Counted from the stretch's first letter, positions 44,555 to 57,583 are shown. The stretch: 64,000 nucleotides of DNA from Strobilurus pachycystidiatus (GCA_019915135.1 JAHLMK010000015.1:62001-126000), one strand, 5' to 3'. Notes: generated from the sequence alone by a model not told the origin. Program-made: numbers and translations.

Positions 44555-45650
44555 TCGTTATGGTACGAGGTGCCTTGCTCGTACTCCGGAGATCTGATTC
44601 CGAATGTCTCTTTGTTGGCAAAGACGGTGTCGAGAGCGAAAATGAGGCCAAGAAGGCGTTGACCTCCTCCTTCACCTGTAAGAGAATGGCGACCTTCTGA
44701 ACGTAGTACTCCCTGTTGAACATGGTACCCTGCAGAATGTCGTTACGGGTCTCACGTTCGAAGGCGTACCAGATGGGATAAGTCTTTTTGAAGGCCGGAT
44801 AAAGGCGGAAAAACTCCATATGTTTGAAGAATTCCTCTGCGAACAATGCCACGTGAGGCGCGGGAAGAGATGAGCTGGTTACGGGAGAGAGGATAACCAG
44901 AGCGGCATGGTAATTCTTCATGCATTCGAGCCATCCCATAGGTGATAGGCAAGTGTGATCAAGGTTGCCGCCCCACAAGGTAGTCATCTTGAGAACGTCG
45001 AAGACGGTGACCTTTACATCGGAAAGAGTCCCCTCCGTGGTCGGCTCCGTCCTGATGAGCTTGGTGTGAAGGTCATGTAGTCGATGCTGCGCTATTTGGA
45101 GACAGTCGTTCGAGAACCAGTTGATGGGAATGTATAGTTTGTGCCGGACGGAGTAAAGGAAGACGTCGGAAATGATGGATGTGGTCTGCTGGCCTGATAC
45201 ACGCTCCACTGGGTTTGTATTGACCATGGAGCCCGCGACCGGTACAGACTTGGTAACATCCTTCGTCTTGTCGCCTGCCGAAGTGTTCCGTTTTTCTTTC
45301 GATAGACGTACTCGAGCCACCTGCATGAGCATGAAGGTGGGAAGTGGACCAACGTCGCTGCAAAGTTCTGCACTGGCGGCCATTAGCGCAATTTCGTCGG
45401 AAGTGTAAGGGTACATTGCCATGAGGGGCGGTCCGACATCCTCAAAATTTGCCCTGTTATCTCTGCAATTCATGGTTGCCATCATGCTGTCCTCGTTGTG
45501 CCTCTCGGCATTTTTGTTGTGAGCGTTGCGCACTCGGAGTGGCCAGTTCTCGGGATTGAGATGAGGAGGGAGCACCAAGCATGCCTGAAAGTCGAAGGTG
45601 TCTGGGATGGGTGGCACTATGCCAGCATTGGGTAGAGGAGTAGCCGTCAT
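44172..45650 (-). CDS. Gag-like protein of the retrotransposon
   Basis: 492 residues from the ATG at 45650; the frame is open to 45764 but has no earlier ATG. A helical central region (about 120-370) is followed by a Ser/Pro-rich linker and two Cys/His groups: CLVCGAAHLVRAH near residue 410 and C...NLAASC..........H.C.LCG..H near 455-485, the zinc-binding tail usual in Gag proteins of fungal DIRS-like elements. The protein probably binds the element RNA and forms particles. Its 3' 383 bp overlap the start of the RT ORF in a different frame. No internal stop. Confidence 0.8.
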   Translation of the reverse strand: MTATPLPNAGIVPPIPDTFDFQACLVLPPHLNPENWPLRVRNAHNKNAERHNEDSMMATMNCRDNRANFEDVGPPLMAMYPYTSDEIALMAASAELCSDVGPLPTFMLMQVARVRLSKEKRNTSAGDKTKDVTKSVPVAGSMVNTNPVERVSGQQTTSIISDVFLYSVRHKLYIPINWFSNDCLQIAQHRLHDLHTKLIRTEPTTEGTLSDVKVTVFDVLKMTTLWGGNLDHTCLSPMGWLECMKNYHAALVILSPVTSSSLPAPHVALFAEEFFKHMEFFRLYPAFKKTYPIWYAFERETRNDILQGTMFNREYYVQKVAILLQVKEEVNAFLASFSLSTPSLPTKRHSESDLRSTSKAPRTITNDSPRSFHTTDPPRSFRPSESSGSTSSPTCLVCGAAHLVRAHPVSTTSFSDGKLCFSTYRDDELWTLKPSGSSRDLKRICLAFNLAASCQRQHEDGRIHACSLCGREHSALSRSPSCSRVIDGVIRA

Positions 45651-45847
45651 TCTGTAAGGACAGTAAAGCCAAAAATTTTGATACTTGAGGCGAATGGAAA
45701 GAGAACGAGAGGATTCGAAGGAAAGTGAGATGAGCGCGACGAACAAGAAGTTGTTCACGCGCACGCGAGTTTGGTCCCAAAATGGATCACGATCGGTACA
45801 GTAGACCGAACTCTAACGATATTCTATGTTCTAGTCATTGCCTTATC

Positions 45848-46539
45848 TAACACTTACGCTAGCCGTTCGCAAGCTCACGTAGCTTCAGCTAGCACCAGAG
45901 TCAGCAATCGGACCGACGAGCTGCTATACAATCTCCGCCGCCGCCACCCACCTTCCCACCAATCCGGGTCCCACTCCTATGTAGATGGTGATTTCGAAGC
46001 ACTCTGTTATCCCCGATTCTCTGACGGAGCTGAAGATACATTTAGAGGGTAGAAGGATAATTGTAGTAGTTACGCACCAATATCACGTCGACCTGAAATT
46101 CAGGCACGGTTAACTTTGAAGATCGAAACTTGAGCCTGAGTCTTGAATTTGTGTCCGGAAAAAAAGAGCATGTCTCCCTTCGTAGGGCATTGATATCGAG
46201 TTTGGTCTTCCTTGTGCTCTCCCACACGTTGAAGACCTCTTTGAGGTATATCAGGTAGGCTGTAGCAAGGGTGGAGGCTGTCCTTGACAGCTCTGTTGCG
46301 CCCTGACGTGGCTCTCACTGAGTAAATGAGGGTGAAATCCGGGCGGCGGTGAACTAGACTTCCTACCGCAACCTGTATCGAGGGCAAAGTAAAGAACTAG
46401 GAAAAACTCACCAAGCCGTTCGCAGTTCGATGTTTGCCACAACGGGTTCACACTTCCCACTACTGGAAAACTATGGACGAAACTGTTTAAAAGAACTAAA
46501 CACAGAAATAACCATAGTGAATGAAGACCAACTCAATAG
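45848..46539. other. intergenic, no gene supported
   Basis: Lies between the retrotransposon end and the 3' end of the 46.5 kb kinase gene. No feature seen. Confidence 0.4.
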
Positions 46540-47514
46540 CTATCCCGCCTCGCATCGAGGTGTATCCGAGCGCGGTTCTCGCACAAATGGCTCTCGGTAC
46601 AAGCAGTCGCAGATAATGAGATCCTCCGATGCGCAGGTCCTACACAAGATCCTCAACACAAAGGTGTGTGAAGGAGTGCATCGACAACCGCGAAGACGAT
46701 AACTCTTCTCATAGCACATAGTGTTGGTAACAACGTCCTCATCCTCCACCGTGGGTCCCATATCCAGGTATCGTTGTACCATGGCCGCAACGTCGGGGTC
46801 ATCGATACGGCCAAGATCAGGCCGCCGCCCGAGCAGCGTCGCACTCTCCGAGTAATCAAAGTACTCGTCATAGTTATCAGGCGACGTGATCCCCGCGATC
46901 CAAAAATCGTCGCTCCCCACGTATATCTCCCATATCGACATGCCCAGTGCGTAAAAGTCCTCCTCTGCGGTCGGGGGAGCGTGGAGGAGGGCCCGCGCAC
47001 GGTTCGCGGTGGCATACGGCATGGTGCACCCGCCGGTGACGTGTCCGTCCCCTGGAACGCAAGACGTCCCAAAGTCGCAGAACACTAGCTGCCCGTCCGT
47101 GCGCTGGAGGACGTTGTCGGGCTTGATGTCCCCGTGCAGAAGACCCCGGGAGTGGAATCGATGTGTGAGATCACACAGGGCATGTATGATGCGTACTCGC
47201 TCCGATTTCGAGCCGATGCTTGGGGGAGCAATGACAGTTTCGCGGGGCATGATTATCCCTTTGACTCTGCCGTCGTCAGAGAAAAGCCGGCCGACGTAGG
47301 ACACGGCACAATCGCCCGCTTGGGATACAATGCGTAATTCCCGGACGAGGTTTTCGAGATTGTGGAACTGCTTGGCGACGTGGGTTCCGCCGGGAAGGAT
47401 ATACGTGCTTCCAGAGGACTCATACGTTATGTAGGTGATGTCTCCAATCTGCGACGAGAGTCTGTCCTGTGGCCAAGAGCCGAATGGTGTAGAAACATCG
47501 TAGTCGGTTGGCAT
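46540..47514 (-). CDS. protein kinase-like protein, single exon
   Basis: 324 residues from the ATG at 47514. Kinase signatures: lysine in THVAKQF (K48), helix C glutamate in LVREL (E59), catalytic loop HGDIKPDNVL with Asp129, DFG at 147-149, then a TAEEDFYALGMSIWEIYVG segment for helix F. HRD is HGD, as in the 9.7 kb kinase, but DFG is intact, so it is likely active. The N-lobe is short and no clear glycine-rich loop is seen. The C-terminus is Cys-rich (about 275-310) and unlike known kinase C-lobes, so it may include a missed intron or a zinc-binding tail. The two kinases are not close paralogues. Confidence 0.8.
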   Translation of the reverse strand: MPTDYDVSTPFGSWPQDRLSSQIGDITYITYESSGSTYILPGGTHVAKQFHNLENLVRELRIVSQAGDCAVSYVGRLFSDDGRVKGIIMPRETVIAPPSIGSKSERVRIIHALCDLTHRFHSRGLLHGDIKPDNVLQRTDGQLVFCDFGTSCVPGDGHVTGGCTMPYATANRARALLHAPPTAEEDFYALGMSIWEIYVGSDDFWIAGITSPDNYDEYFDYSESATLLGRRPDLGRIDDPDVAAMVQRYLDMGPTVEDEDVVTNTMCYEKSYRLRGCRCTPSHTFVLRILCRTCASEDLIICDCLYREPFVREPRSDTPRCEAG

Positions 47515-47558
47515 GGTGCAAACGTGAAGCTGATGAGTTAATGTGCGTCAGTGAGACA

Positions 47559-47565
47559 GTTTATA
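47559..47565 (-). promoter_or_regulatory. TATA box of the 46.5 kb kinase gene
   Basis: TATAAAC on the minus strand, 45-50 bp upstream of the ATG at 47514. Confidence 0.4.
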
Positions 47566-50500
47566 AGTCCTGTGCACACGATGAGGAGTGCGTCAGGATG
47601 GTGAGGGAATCGTCCACGGAGCTGTGGGCAAGTTTGATGACGACGGCACTGGCACAAACAAAGGCACCAATGTTCAAATTCGGCTCTTGCCGGAATTACA
47701 ACGAATTGCTCCCCGGACCAACTATTTCCGTCTGCTCATCGTCTATCGGTAGTGGCAGATAGTAACCAATCCTCTTGGACCTGGAATTTTTGCAGTTTTT
47801 TGCATCAACTTGCCAGAAATTCTACCTACATCAGTCCATGCAAGCTGCATCTCAGAACTTGATTATAGGGTATGTACGGGAGCGCAACCAGGCGTAGTCC
47901 TCGTATTTTGTTGTTGGTATAGCAAGATTTTGGCGTTTGTTGTATCATGAGGCTCTTCTCTCGTAATGCAGCCGAAGTCGCAACGTAGACCATTCAGAAC
48001 ACAAGAGACGGCACCCTCAATCTTCGTCTCGATCCCGGTCCAGACCTTTGTTGCCTCATCGCTGTATGAAATTGGCGGCCCGGTTCTGTTTTCGGTATCT
48101 CTGTGCTCCGCCATCTTAGAGGTAGTTCGGCCGTACAGGCGCGATATCAGCACTTGCAAAAAGTTTTCGACATCAGCTGGGCATGCATTAGCTTAGACCG
48201 CTAGTCTATCCTGCCGCGCTACTCACCTATCGTAATTGACTAACTTGATGTGCACGGAGCACGGGATACGATTCGTAAATCGTAGAGGTGCTCAAACATG
48301 TTCGTGAGCACCATCAGAGCGTCAAAGTTACCTTACCGATCTTGGACGGGACAAAGATTGAATTCATGAAATCAGATGGCACTGGCAAAAAAAAGTGAAA
48401 TTTCGGATAACGCACACCGACCACTCAAGAGCCAGAGCACCGACGCAAGGACAACGAAGACCTTTCTGTGTCAAGGTCCAAAACGGGCATACAGTACGGC
48501 CATTCCATTGAGAGATTGGCCCGCAATTTGGAGAGACGATGAGTTTTCAGATAATCCAAACCGAATTGCTCTTCATTGTAACGTGCAAGTATATCAATTA
48601 ATATTGGAGCATACATTGATACAAACGACTGATCGGAGGGTAGTCTGATATGGAGTGTAATCGACGTTACACAGTCAGAGGGCATGAAGGAGGAGTTGAA
48701 CGATGAGGCACTGAGAGCAGTCGTCAGCAGTCCAAGTGAGGACGGCGAGATGCCCACCTTGCACTATCTGCGGCCTTGCCCGCACTTTCCGCTCTCCATG
48801 CTCGCCGCGGGAATCACGATCCATCTAGTCGCGAGGCTCCCGTACTTGTTCCGACATGCAGAGAGTTCCCAATGGATGACGCACAAAGCTAGGGGTGTAG
48901 GCCGGAGGGGTTGAAGGTGACGGGTAGCATGAAAGGGTCCCCCCTGCCGGGGGTGGGGAGCGGGAGTGGTAGCTAACCCTCCCTCCCCTCGACTCCGTCC
49001 CCGACGCGGACAAACCTAAGCGAGCAAGGAGGAGGAGGCGATGGAGGGGTCCTGCGACGGGGGAAGGGGAGGGGGGGATGAACCTTGTCGCGGGGGCGCA
49101 CACACTCAGGGTGTAAGGGTGTAGAGGGAGGGAGGGAAGGGATGCGGGGGTGAGGGGAGAGAAGGTGCTGCAAAAAGAGGGTCAACACCCAGCGCGAGAA
49201 GCAGCGCGACATGGCGTGGCGGATGATGGGGGCCTATTGGGAAGACGCCGCGGGGTAGGTTGCCCCGCAAGGTTGAACGCACAGAAAGGGCACTGGATGG
49301 AGCGAAGAAAGTGGGGAGATACAAGTGAGTGCCCGGAGTCCGTGAGTGCAGGCCGCCAGAGTAATGCCGTTAGTCAGATTGACGCCGAACGGCCTAATAT
49401 CGCCATCGGAATGCAACTAGTTGAAGAAAGTTTCGTTCGTCGTCGGCGCCGGTCTCGGTGTATGGGCTGTTGTACCATCCCGACCTGAGCATCGCGTCCA
49501 TCCTCATCGCGCTATACGATTCCATAGTCCCTCATCGCGTTCTAGGATTTTTGCAGCGTCCAGTCCTCCTTGAGAACAAGCGATCCAGAAGATGATGGCG
49601 GTCAGTAAGAAAGAGACGCGTCATCTGTGCCGGCGGCATTTCCCAATCCAATCCAAGTCGCGTACTCACCCGAAGTCTTCCGTTTTCTTCTTGGCCACCA
49701 CAAGCGCAGGTTATGGATTCTCAGATCTTTCTACCCCCAAAACGGCACGCCTGAAATCTTTTCCAAAAAAATGGCATGGCGTCCTCAACTGTTTATTCGG
49801 TGCACGAACCGCTAGGCTACGTACTCTTCCTGATATAGCAATTGACAGGAACTTGAAGTATGCAAAACGTAAGTTCAATGTAATTGGCCCCGACTATTCT
49901 AGAGGAGCGCAAGGCTCGGTCCTGTTGTGTGACAGCTATCCGCGACGACGTATTGTCTCGTCGAAACTTGTCGCGATCCATTTCGTACGAATGCTTTGTT
50001 TTGCTCAATGTCCCAGCTTTCCATTACGCACAGCGTAAAGCGCACTCAGCCTAACACGACGCGCACGTCGATGTCAGTGATTACCCACGCTTCACGCGCT
50101 CGGAAGCACATACTCATCCACAGGCCATTCAAGCGCACCGCGCATAAAATCTGTCACATCAAGAAAGCCTGTAGCAACTCAAACCACCCTCCTCCCGGGC
50201 ACTTTTGTATATCGCGGCGCGTCTCGGCGCCTTGTCACCATCCCGTGGCAAGGCCCCACCATTCCTCGTCCCCTCCTCACGCCTGGAAAAAGAATCATTA
50301 CAAAAAGATTATCTTCTACAATGAATTCACACCGTCTCACTCCGAGTGAGGCAAGTGTCCACGGGTACGAGGAATGGTGCACGTATATTGGCAAGGAGAA
50401 GGCTTTGGAAAGAACAAAGTATTTCGGGGGTAGCTGTAGCATGCACGGGCGAGTGGAACTATCGGCCCACTGGCGTAAGGCTGAGCTGGCAGAATGACGA

Positions 50501-52156
50501 TTCAAGCACAAATTCACCATGGGAACGATCTTTTTCTTGGAGCACTACGGGTAAATACTAAAGCTCCGAGGGCTGCATACAGAAAGATAAGTTCTTCTCG
50601 AGTGATAGAATCTGACATTGCGCGATGCACATTTGTAGGAAGGCGGAAACGGCAAGACCAGTCGACGGCACTCAGCATGCCGTCGAGTCTGATGGCAGAC
50701 ACTGGCATGCCTCGTCACAATCCTAGCTGAGCATGTGAAGAGAATTTGAAGCAGACCGCTATCTCGCACTGAGTACAACACGTCGGCACCGTGAGGAGTG
50801 GAAAATTTATGCACGACACGACGGGTGCAATGCCGCAACGACGGAGACAGCACGACTGACGTCCCAAACCAGCATCCGCACCTTTCGATCCCAATGCCAC
50901 CAACCGGTCTAAGGCTCACCAGGATCGACAATACAAGTAGGACGCGGTGAGGTTTGACGAGGGGAGGACGCCATAAGGACAGATGATTTACCAGCTCGGG
51001 GAAGATGGTCTGGCTGAGTAGAGAGTAGGAGAGAAGAATTCGACAATCGGACGCGAGGAGAGGAAGGACTAAAGCGGAGGAAGAGAGACGTGGCCCAGGG
51101 GTGCAACTTCCGGCCGTCCGTAAGCAGGTACTCGGAAGGACCTGGGCGCAAATACAGTCGGTTGGAGACAGAGGGCTGGGCGTACTCGAGAATGTGAGCA
51201 ACAGAGTGAAGAGTGAGCGCAGGAGTTTCACTTAGCCTGGAGTAGGGGAAGGAAGGGCAGAGGTAAAGTAGGTATGGAGACTCGAGAGAGAAAACACGCA
51301 CCATGGTCTCACGACGAAAGCAATCTTTGCCGCCGGCGCATCTCGCGCCACGTCTCGTTTTTTTCAATCCGTGTGATGACCCGGATTCATCCAGTCCCTC
51401 CGTGGTGTACATGGCGAGCGCTCTGCACTCCGAGGGCTTGTGGCTGAGATTTTGATTACAGTAGCGGCAACACACAAGGTGCGGGAAGCGAGGGCCGCAT
51501 CATCAACAAGCCGCCGGCATCTCCATTCAGCCACGTGGGCAACTCTTCCTTTCGCCCTCCGAGTCCCAGTCTCACTTCACCTGAACGCAACATCCTTGGC
51601 AGATGGGCTCTTACATGGTCGTGACGCTTCCTGCTCCCCGGTTTACCTTTCTCCACTGCCTGCGCATTGATAATGGGACCGTGGCGATGGGCGACACGCA
51701 AGAACTTACCCTGTCTACGCTCATCTTCGCACGGTGTGTCTCTTGTGGGGCATACCTGACGATGAAATGCGCAGATTAGATGAGGTCCACCCATGAGTAC
51801 GCGAATCTCACCCCGCGTGTGCATTTGGGGCCGCACTACCCACTGTTGCACTCGGCGGAGCACTCAGCAACCTTCTTGGTCAAGTATGCGGCTGGGCCGG
51901 TCATCGTTCCGGGTCTCGCGGACAACACGCTTAGACCAAGAGATTCACTTGTAGGTGAGATTATGTATCACGTACTTGGGAGAGAGGCTGCAGCCGACTG
52001 CAAAAATTTTTGCACACGGTCTCCAATTCGTTGTTGAAAGACGCACGACCGGCACAACGTCGTGAGTGAAAAACTCCATTCATGAATTCTTTGTACAGTA
52101 AATAACCTATCCCGTTCAGCTAATCGTCGTTTGCCAAATTGCCCTCAGGTTCACTC
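47566..52156. other. intergenic, no gene supported
   Basis: Includes open frames at 47863-48159 and 48425-48757 (-) without recognisable domains, a G-rich region (48930-49330), an R1-like core (GTGCCGGCGGCATTTCC) near 49625, and a segment at 50323-50365 that recurs at 18475-18520. A conserved flank of the membrane-protein gene extends down to about 52015. Confidence 0.4.
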
Positions 52157-54236
52157 TCAAACCACGGAACCGGAACTATGTGACATGAGGGAAACCTGCT
52201 CCGCCGTCTTTCCATCCCGCCGGTCGACGTCTAGTTTTGCGTAAACGTGAATAATACAATATCTGGTCCAAATTGTAGACTCACCGTCGTGTCCAAACTC
52301 TGAGTCTCCTCCAGCAGCATAAGGAATTCTCTTTTTGAGCAGGTCCTTTGTATGTTTGATTTCTCTGTCGTGCATTTCCAGGAGGCGGATGATGTACTCC
52401 AGCTGTGCCGACTCCCCTTTGGCATCGCCGGTTGCCTGTCTCGCGCGGTTGAGGAGCTCGTCCGTCGTGTCATCATCGCCGCGAGAAGAGGAGTCGTGTG
52501 ACGCACCTGGTAATCAGATCAGTACCCAGTCCACGAAGCAGATCAAGAAGTAAATGAGTACCCACCGTCAGACACGGTCCCAGCAATGAATGTAAAGATC
52601 TTCCAGAGTGCAGAGACCATGGCAAAGGTCGAGACAAATACGCTGGTGATGGCCGATCCGGTTGGCTTTAGGTGGAGAACCGTGCGGGTGTAAGACATCA
52701 CTGGGACGTGCAGGACCTCCGCTATTTTTGCAGCCTCTTCGGGTGTAAGTTGGACAGCGGTAATATTGGAGAGGGTGTGCTTGGAAAATGAAGTCATGTG
52801 CTCATTGTCAAATAGACCAGGCACATAAAGTGGTGAAATGCTGTCCCTGTACATAGCGGCAGATGTGTAGATCTGGTTTGGCTTCATGATTCCAAGATCC
52901 AGTCGCACTGCATGATACAGACCCTGAAATAAATTCTGTAGGGCAGTATTGAGTGCAGCAAATGATGTCTGATCAAGAGTTACGTCTCTGTCCGGACTGC
53001 TGCTGTAGGAAGGCTCAACACAGGTTATATTGAAATAGTTTTTCCGGTTTGGTTGTTTTGGACAGATAAGAGGTTCAGACCATTGTTCCAAATCCATGTA
53101 CAGAGGCATGAACTTTGCTGGGCCCTGACATGGTGGATAGGCCAAACTGAGGTTTCCATTGATCCAATCCGAGTCGCCATTGGGGTAGCAGTCACAGCAT
53201 GGGCGCACCATAAGGTCTAGATAAGATAGACTTGGGTCTCCAAATGTTGTTGAGGGAACACTGACATTGGAGTCTGGCGGATGATCTAATAAGCCCCTTT
53301 CATATACATTAGCAATTGAAAACAATATGTGCTTTAATCATACCATGCATCCCAGATCTCATACTAAGAGGTAAACTAAGCACATGCACTGAAAGAGATG
53401 GAGTAGACATACTAAATCATTGTAGAGATCTGGCACACCAAGTAAATCTGCTTCAAGTAGATTGTGGGTGTAATCGAGGGTGAGCAAGTATACAGAAGGC
53501 TCCCAGCAAGTCAGTGTGATCTGAAAAGATGTAAATAAGTCCATCACAAAAAATACATGGTTTACCTGTATGATGAATGGCTTTTGTATTGAAAGGCCCA
53601 ATAAACTTATATATCCTAGGCTTAGCCCTGCATCTGAAAGATTGCCTGCCCGGAATAAGATATTTGTCTGAATTTTGATCAGACAATGAGAAAGCCAGGT
53701 GATTGATGCTTACAACATCGCATGAATCAGACAGTGGATTGTTGTAGTATGGAAATGATATGACTGGTTTAGTGATGTCAAATCCATCATAAGCCGCAGA
53801 GATATTGTAGGTGAAGGAGGAACCATTAGGCTTGAAGGTGTCACCCACATGCAAAGTCTGCGGACTAAACAGCGGCACTCGGTTTGGGGCCTGGAGCACA
53901 GATGGAACCATGTAGCTCAGCAGCAGTGGTGGAAGTGATGCATTTGGGTGGATGGTTGTCTCCAGAACAAGCGTGTATGCAGAAAGCGGGACTGCTCGAC
54001 GTGTCATACAGGACATTTGCACTCAGTGGAATAGGCGCACCATTGACAAGACTAAGCACTACCGTGATGGCTAAAAACACAACAATAACAACAGTGGTGG
54101 CCCATCGTCCAGCGTACGCTGTCGTGAGAGTGAGCGGCGCGGGAAGTGTACAGCTTCAATCGGACTTACGCCGTGTAATGGGGACACTGAGGCGATAGTT
54201 GACAATTGAGCTCACGAGTCCTCTGATAGAAGGCAT
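52157..54236 (-). CDS. two-pass membrane protein, paralogue A
   Basis: Eight exons, minus strand: 54236-54170, 54118-54041, 53991-53714, 53667-53566, 53520-53413, 53363-53344, 53296-52566 and 52506-52157; introns 45-59 bp; 577 residues. Every junction was confirmed by the paralogue at 60.6-62.8 kb. Residues about 29-48 are a transmembrane segment, followed by VPLSAYTLVLETT and a large region (50-430) with several N-x-S/T sites and cysteines (CCDCYPNGDSDW, LAYPPCQGPAKFMPL). Residues about 433-457 form a second membrane segment (ITSVFVSTFAMVSALWKIF). The tail (460-577) is charged and partly coiled (LEMHDREIKHTKDLLKKR). This order is typical of a large Agaricomycete family of unknown function. 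The final 54 bp GTGAGT..CTAG stretch may be a ninth intron; both versions keep frame. Confidence 0.85.
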
Positions 54237-57200
54237 TGCCGACAAATGCTGAGAAAGTGGGTGATGTAGGGAGTGAAGGTAGCGAGCGATTACGAGCATC
54301 CCTGCTGTATTTAATTCACGGAACAATGAACCGCTGTTGCACGTTAACGTCCATCGACACATGCATGCCTCGTTTGGACAATCACACACATGATGTTCAG
54401 GTGATGATATACAACGGATACATCGTGAGAGGCTTCCCCGTCAGATCTGATTCCACGATTCATCGATGGTTGTCGGATGTCGCTACTGGCGTGTGCTTAC
54501 CTCAATGATTGCACCGGTGAGTGCACACTGAGACGTGGGCTCCAGTTGGGTGAATGTCCGGTCTTCCTAGCCTCTTGAATCGTTTTGCGACCAACACATG
54601 TCGACTCAGTGGGAGGGTCTACGCCCGCGAGAACGTCGGAAATCCCGGATCAGCATCAAGATCTGCACATCTGCTTGAATACATACGGTCAATCGGATTC
54701 TGATATCCTGTTGATGACTTGGCATGTCACTCATGACTATGTACAGTTGATGAACTAATCGAGCATTTGCGCCGCCAGATGGATGTCAATGATTGAAACT
54801 CTAACAGAATCACACGCATGACTTTTGACAGCGAGTTCGTCGTCCCATCCTCAGTACTGACTCCTTCCCCGTCTTGTCCCCTCATTCCCTCCGGCATCAA
54901 TTTTCCACCCCCACTTTTTCTCAGCGCCCGGCAGCTTGTGAGACCTACTACCTGTCAGGCGTCGTAAACCAGGTACGACTGGACGCATTAACTGTTAGCA
55001 ACGCCGTACCTGCTGTCGCGTAATTTGAAAGTCTCGATCGTCGAGCCGGGCACGCTTGAAGACCTTAGACGTCGTTATCTGGCTCATCGCCAGTCGGTTG
55101 AACTTTTGATAGGCACAAAGGAACTAGGTAGTCCAGTCCAAACAACCACGCGCAGGAAAGACCAGGTGCAGTGAGGAATATAAATGCGATCGGACTGGCA
55201 GCGGACGACAGAAGTGAGATTCGGCACGACCTTGGCCGATGGCGCCACAGTGCCGTTCAATCGGGCAGTACATTGGGACCGGGATTTCGTCGCAGTAGGA
55301 GACGACGAGTTGTTGGCAGTGACAGATAAGTAAGCGATGGTGGACGCAAATTCGAGCAGATGTCGTAAGAAACACATAGTGACCCGTGCGGGATAGATTG
55401 GCGAGTGGCGCAACGTCGGTCGGCGGAGTCCAGCGTTGAAGAGACACGAAAAACAGACGTGGCGGGATAAGACCAAATGTGAGAGGCTGAAGAAAAAATT
55501 AAGTAGATGGTGAAGATTTCGGTTAGGGTTCCGCATAGCAACGTCCACGAGATGGACTAACTCACGGTGCGAACAAACCAGTGTCCCCTGGCGAGTGGCG
55601 AGTCCATCATCATTCGCTTTCGAATCCAGGAAAAAGAGCTGTGGCAGCGTGCCACGAGAATTCGTTGGGTATCAGAGAAAGGTTGAATGCAGACAGGAGG
55701 CCCAAAGGTGATAGAGATATCAGTAATAGAATTTCTGTTCAACGTTATAAACAGGTACAACAGCGGATTGAAACACGGGGTCAAAGTCTAATTACCGAGG
55801 CAATTTGCTTTCTCGTCTATTCGAACGAACATAAAAGCATTCATCAGCAAGAAATGCAAGCCGCCTTCTCTTTGTATCCAGCTCGGCGTTCAACGTTCAC
55901 CACCTCATCGGACGGAATGAACGCCAGGGAGGATGAGTGGGGCAAAGTGACGCAACCGGACGGATAGAGGAAGGCAGCCGGACGGATAGAGGAAGACACC
56001 CTTGCAAGGTTTGGATGGGGGATGACTCGCCTAGCCTCGCGTCGCCTATCCCTCCCTACTCGTCACTCCCCACCTTGCAATGTTCCTCTTGCGCCCATCA
56101 TCCCCCCTTGGTAAGTCCCCTCTCGCCCCCGGCCCATGGCGCCATGCAGAGGCTCCAGACAGACGTGCAGGAGATGGTGGATCGGTCCGTTTGTCGTGGG
56201 TGATGCTCGTGGCGGACATCGGGACAATTTGGCGGACGCGGGTAGACTCGAAGAAAGTGGGGCGATTAGCGAGGACCGAGTCGTCAAATGTGGGGAGGAA
56301 TGACTATGATATGATGGATACCGTGGAGTTGAAAGCGAGCAGATGCGAGCTGCAGGAGATATGCGTTGGAGAACGTAGACGTCAATCTAACAGTATTCAA
56401 GGCTGGTTGTGGTGGGTTTCTTGAGAGGAAGCGTGCGTAACAGCAAAACGAAACACGCACCGTATCCGCCCTCAGTCCGTGTCCCGCCCCATTAGCCGTT
56501 TCCCACGTGTGCTGACTGCGAACGACCGGCGAAAACACGCCGCCCTCTCTTCCAGGCTTCCAGGTCATGTTGCATCTAGGCGACGAAGTTCGTCTAGCCG
56601 TTCGTCGTTGGGGCTGGCCTTGGTTGTGCCGAGCCGGAATTGACGCAGTCCGCCTTGACAGGCGCTTCCGTTCGTGCATGGACAGGCACAGGCAGTGCGG
56701 CTGGAGATGATGGTGGTCGTTGAGAAAGGAACGCGCCCTACGCCGGCGGCATTTCCTCACCACTTTGACGCGGCCCACCCAGGGCCCACCACAACGTAAT
56801 CGGGCGCTCGCTGCTACAATGGCCTTCGTATGTGAGTGCACGTACTTCCAGGCTACGTAACCTCCCTGATTGTCGTTCCGCCACGGTTCCACTGAATATC
56901 CTCAGGTCAAAGCCAGTGTGGGGTAGGTGCATATTACCAACGTCTAGATCTGATGCTGGCAAAATCCCTCGTTCTCTCGTTGCGCGACTCGCCCATCCTG
57001 AAACCTGTCACCAAGTCTTCCCGGATTCGCCGCGACTCTCGTTCCGGTCGCATTTTCCATCGGAAGAATAGTCCATCGCAAATCGTCCCATGCCAGTGGT
57101 TTGTAAAGAGCTTGCTTGGCGCACGATGAGACGTGAAGAACGGTCAAGCGTAGACATGCACAGAGAGAAGAAGATAGAGGTATAGAGAGGTGTGCAAGGA

Positions 57201-57464
57201 GGATGAAAAGAGGCCGACGGATGGATGGCAAGCGCGCGCCACAGAAGGAATAGAAGAACAATTTTCCGGAAAAGGCCAGACTGGTCAAGACTTGGGAGTG
57301 TTGCAATAAGGACAGCAAAGAGCAATTCGCATTCCGAGACTCTCGTCAGTCCGTTCATAGAGAGGCAGTGCGGCTGATGATAATGGAGATTACCGAGCCC
57401 AAGAGGATTTTCGAGTTCTGATAGCACTGGCGGGCGTCTGCAGCAGTCAGGAAGAGTACGGCAA
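54237..57464. other. intergenic, no gene supported
   Basis: Upstream region of paralogue A and unassigned sequence. An R1-like core (CGCCGGCGGCATTTCC) occurs near 56740. Short frames only. Confidence 0.4.
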
Positions 57465-57567
57465 TGCATTAATGAAGATGGAGGAGAAAACAGAGGAGCG
57501 GATGGACGCGGAAAAGCCGTGCCGACGGCAATTGGACGCGTAAGCCTGATTACATGATGTCTGATGT

Positions 57568-57583
57568 CTACCCTCTCCCTTCT
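57568..57583 (+). repeat. SINE target-site duplication, left
   Basis: CTACCCTCTCCCTTCT, identical to 57843-57858. Confidence 0.9.

Larger units (their letters stand above)
40348..45847 (-). mobile_element. tyrosine-recombinase retrotransposon (DIRS/Ngaro type)
   Basis: Gene order on the minus strand is gag, RT-RNase H, tyrosine recombinase, with no DDE integrase or protease: the hallmark of DIRS-like elements. A 15-bp sequence GATAAGGCAATGACT at 40348-40362 is exactly inverted at 45833-45847, which I take as remnants of inverted terminal repeats. The full terminal and internal complementary regions were not resolved. Two in-frame stops (43805-43807, 41355-41357) suggest the copy is inactive unless bypassed. 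Confidence 0.8.

Noticed and set aside
47863..48757. Two minus-strand frames that might form one gene
   Set aside because: No splice pair joins them cleanly and no motif is recognised; composition resembles non-coding flank.
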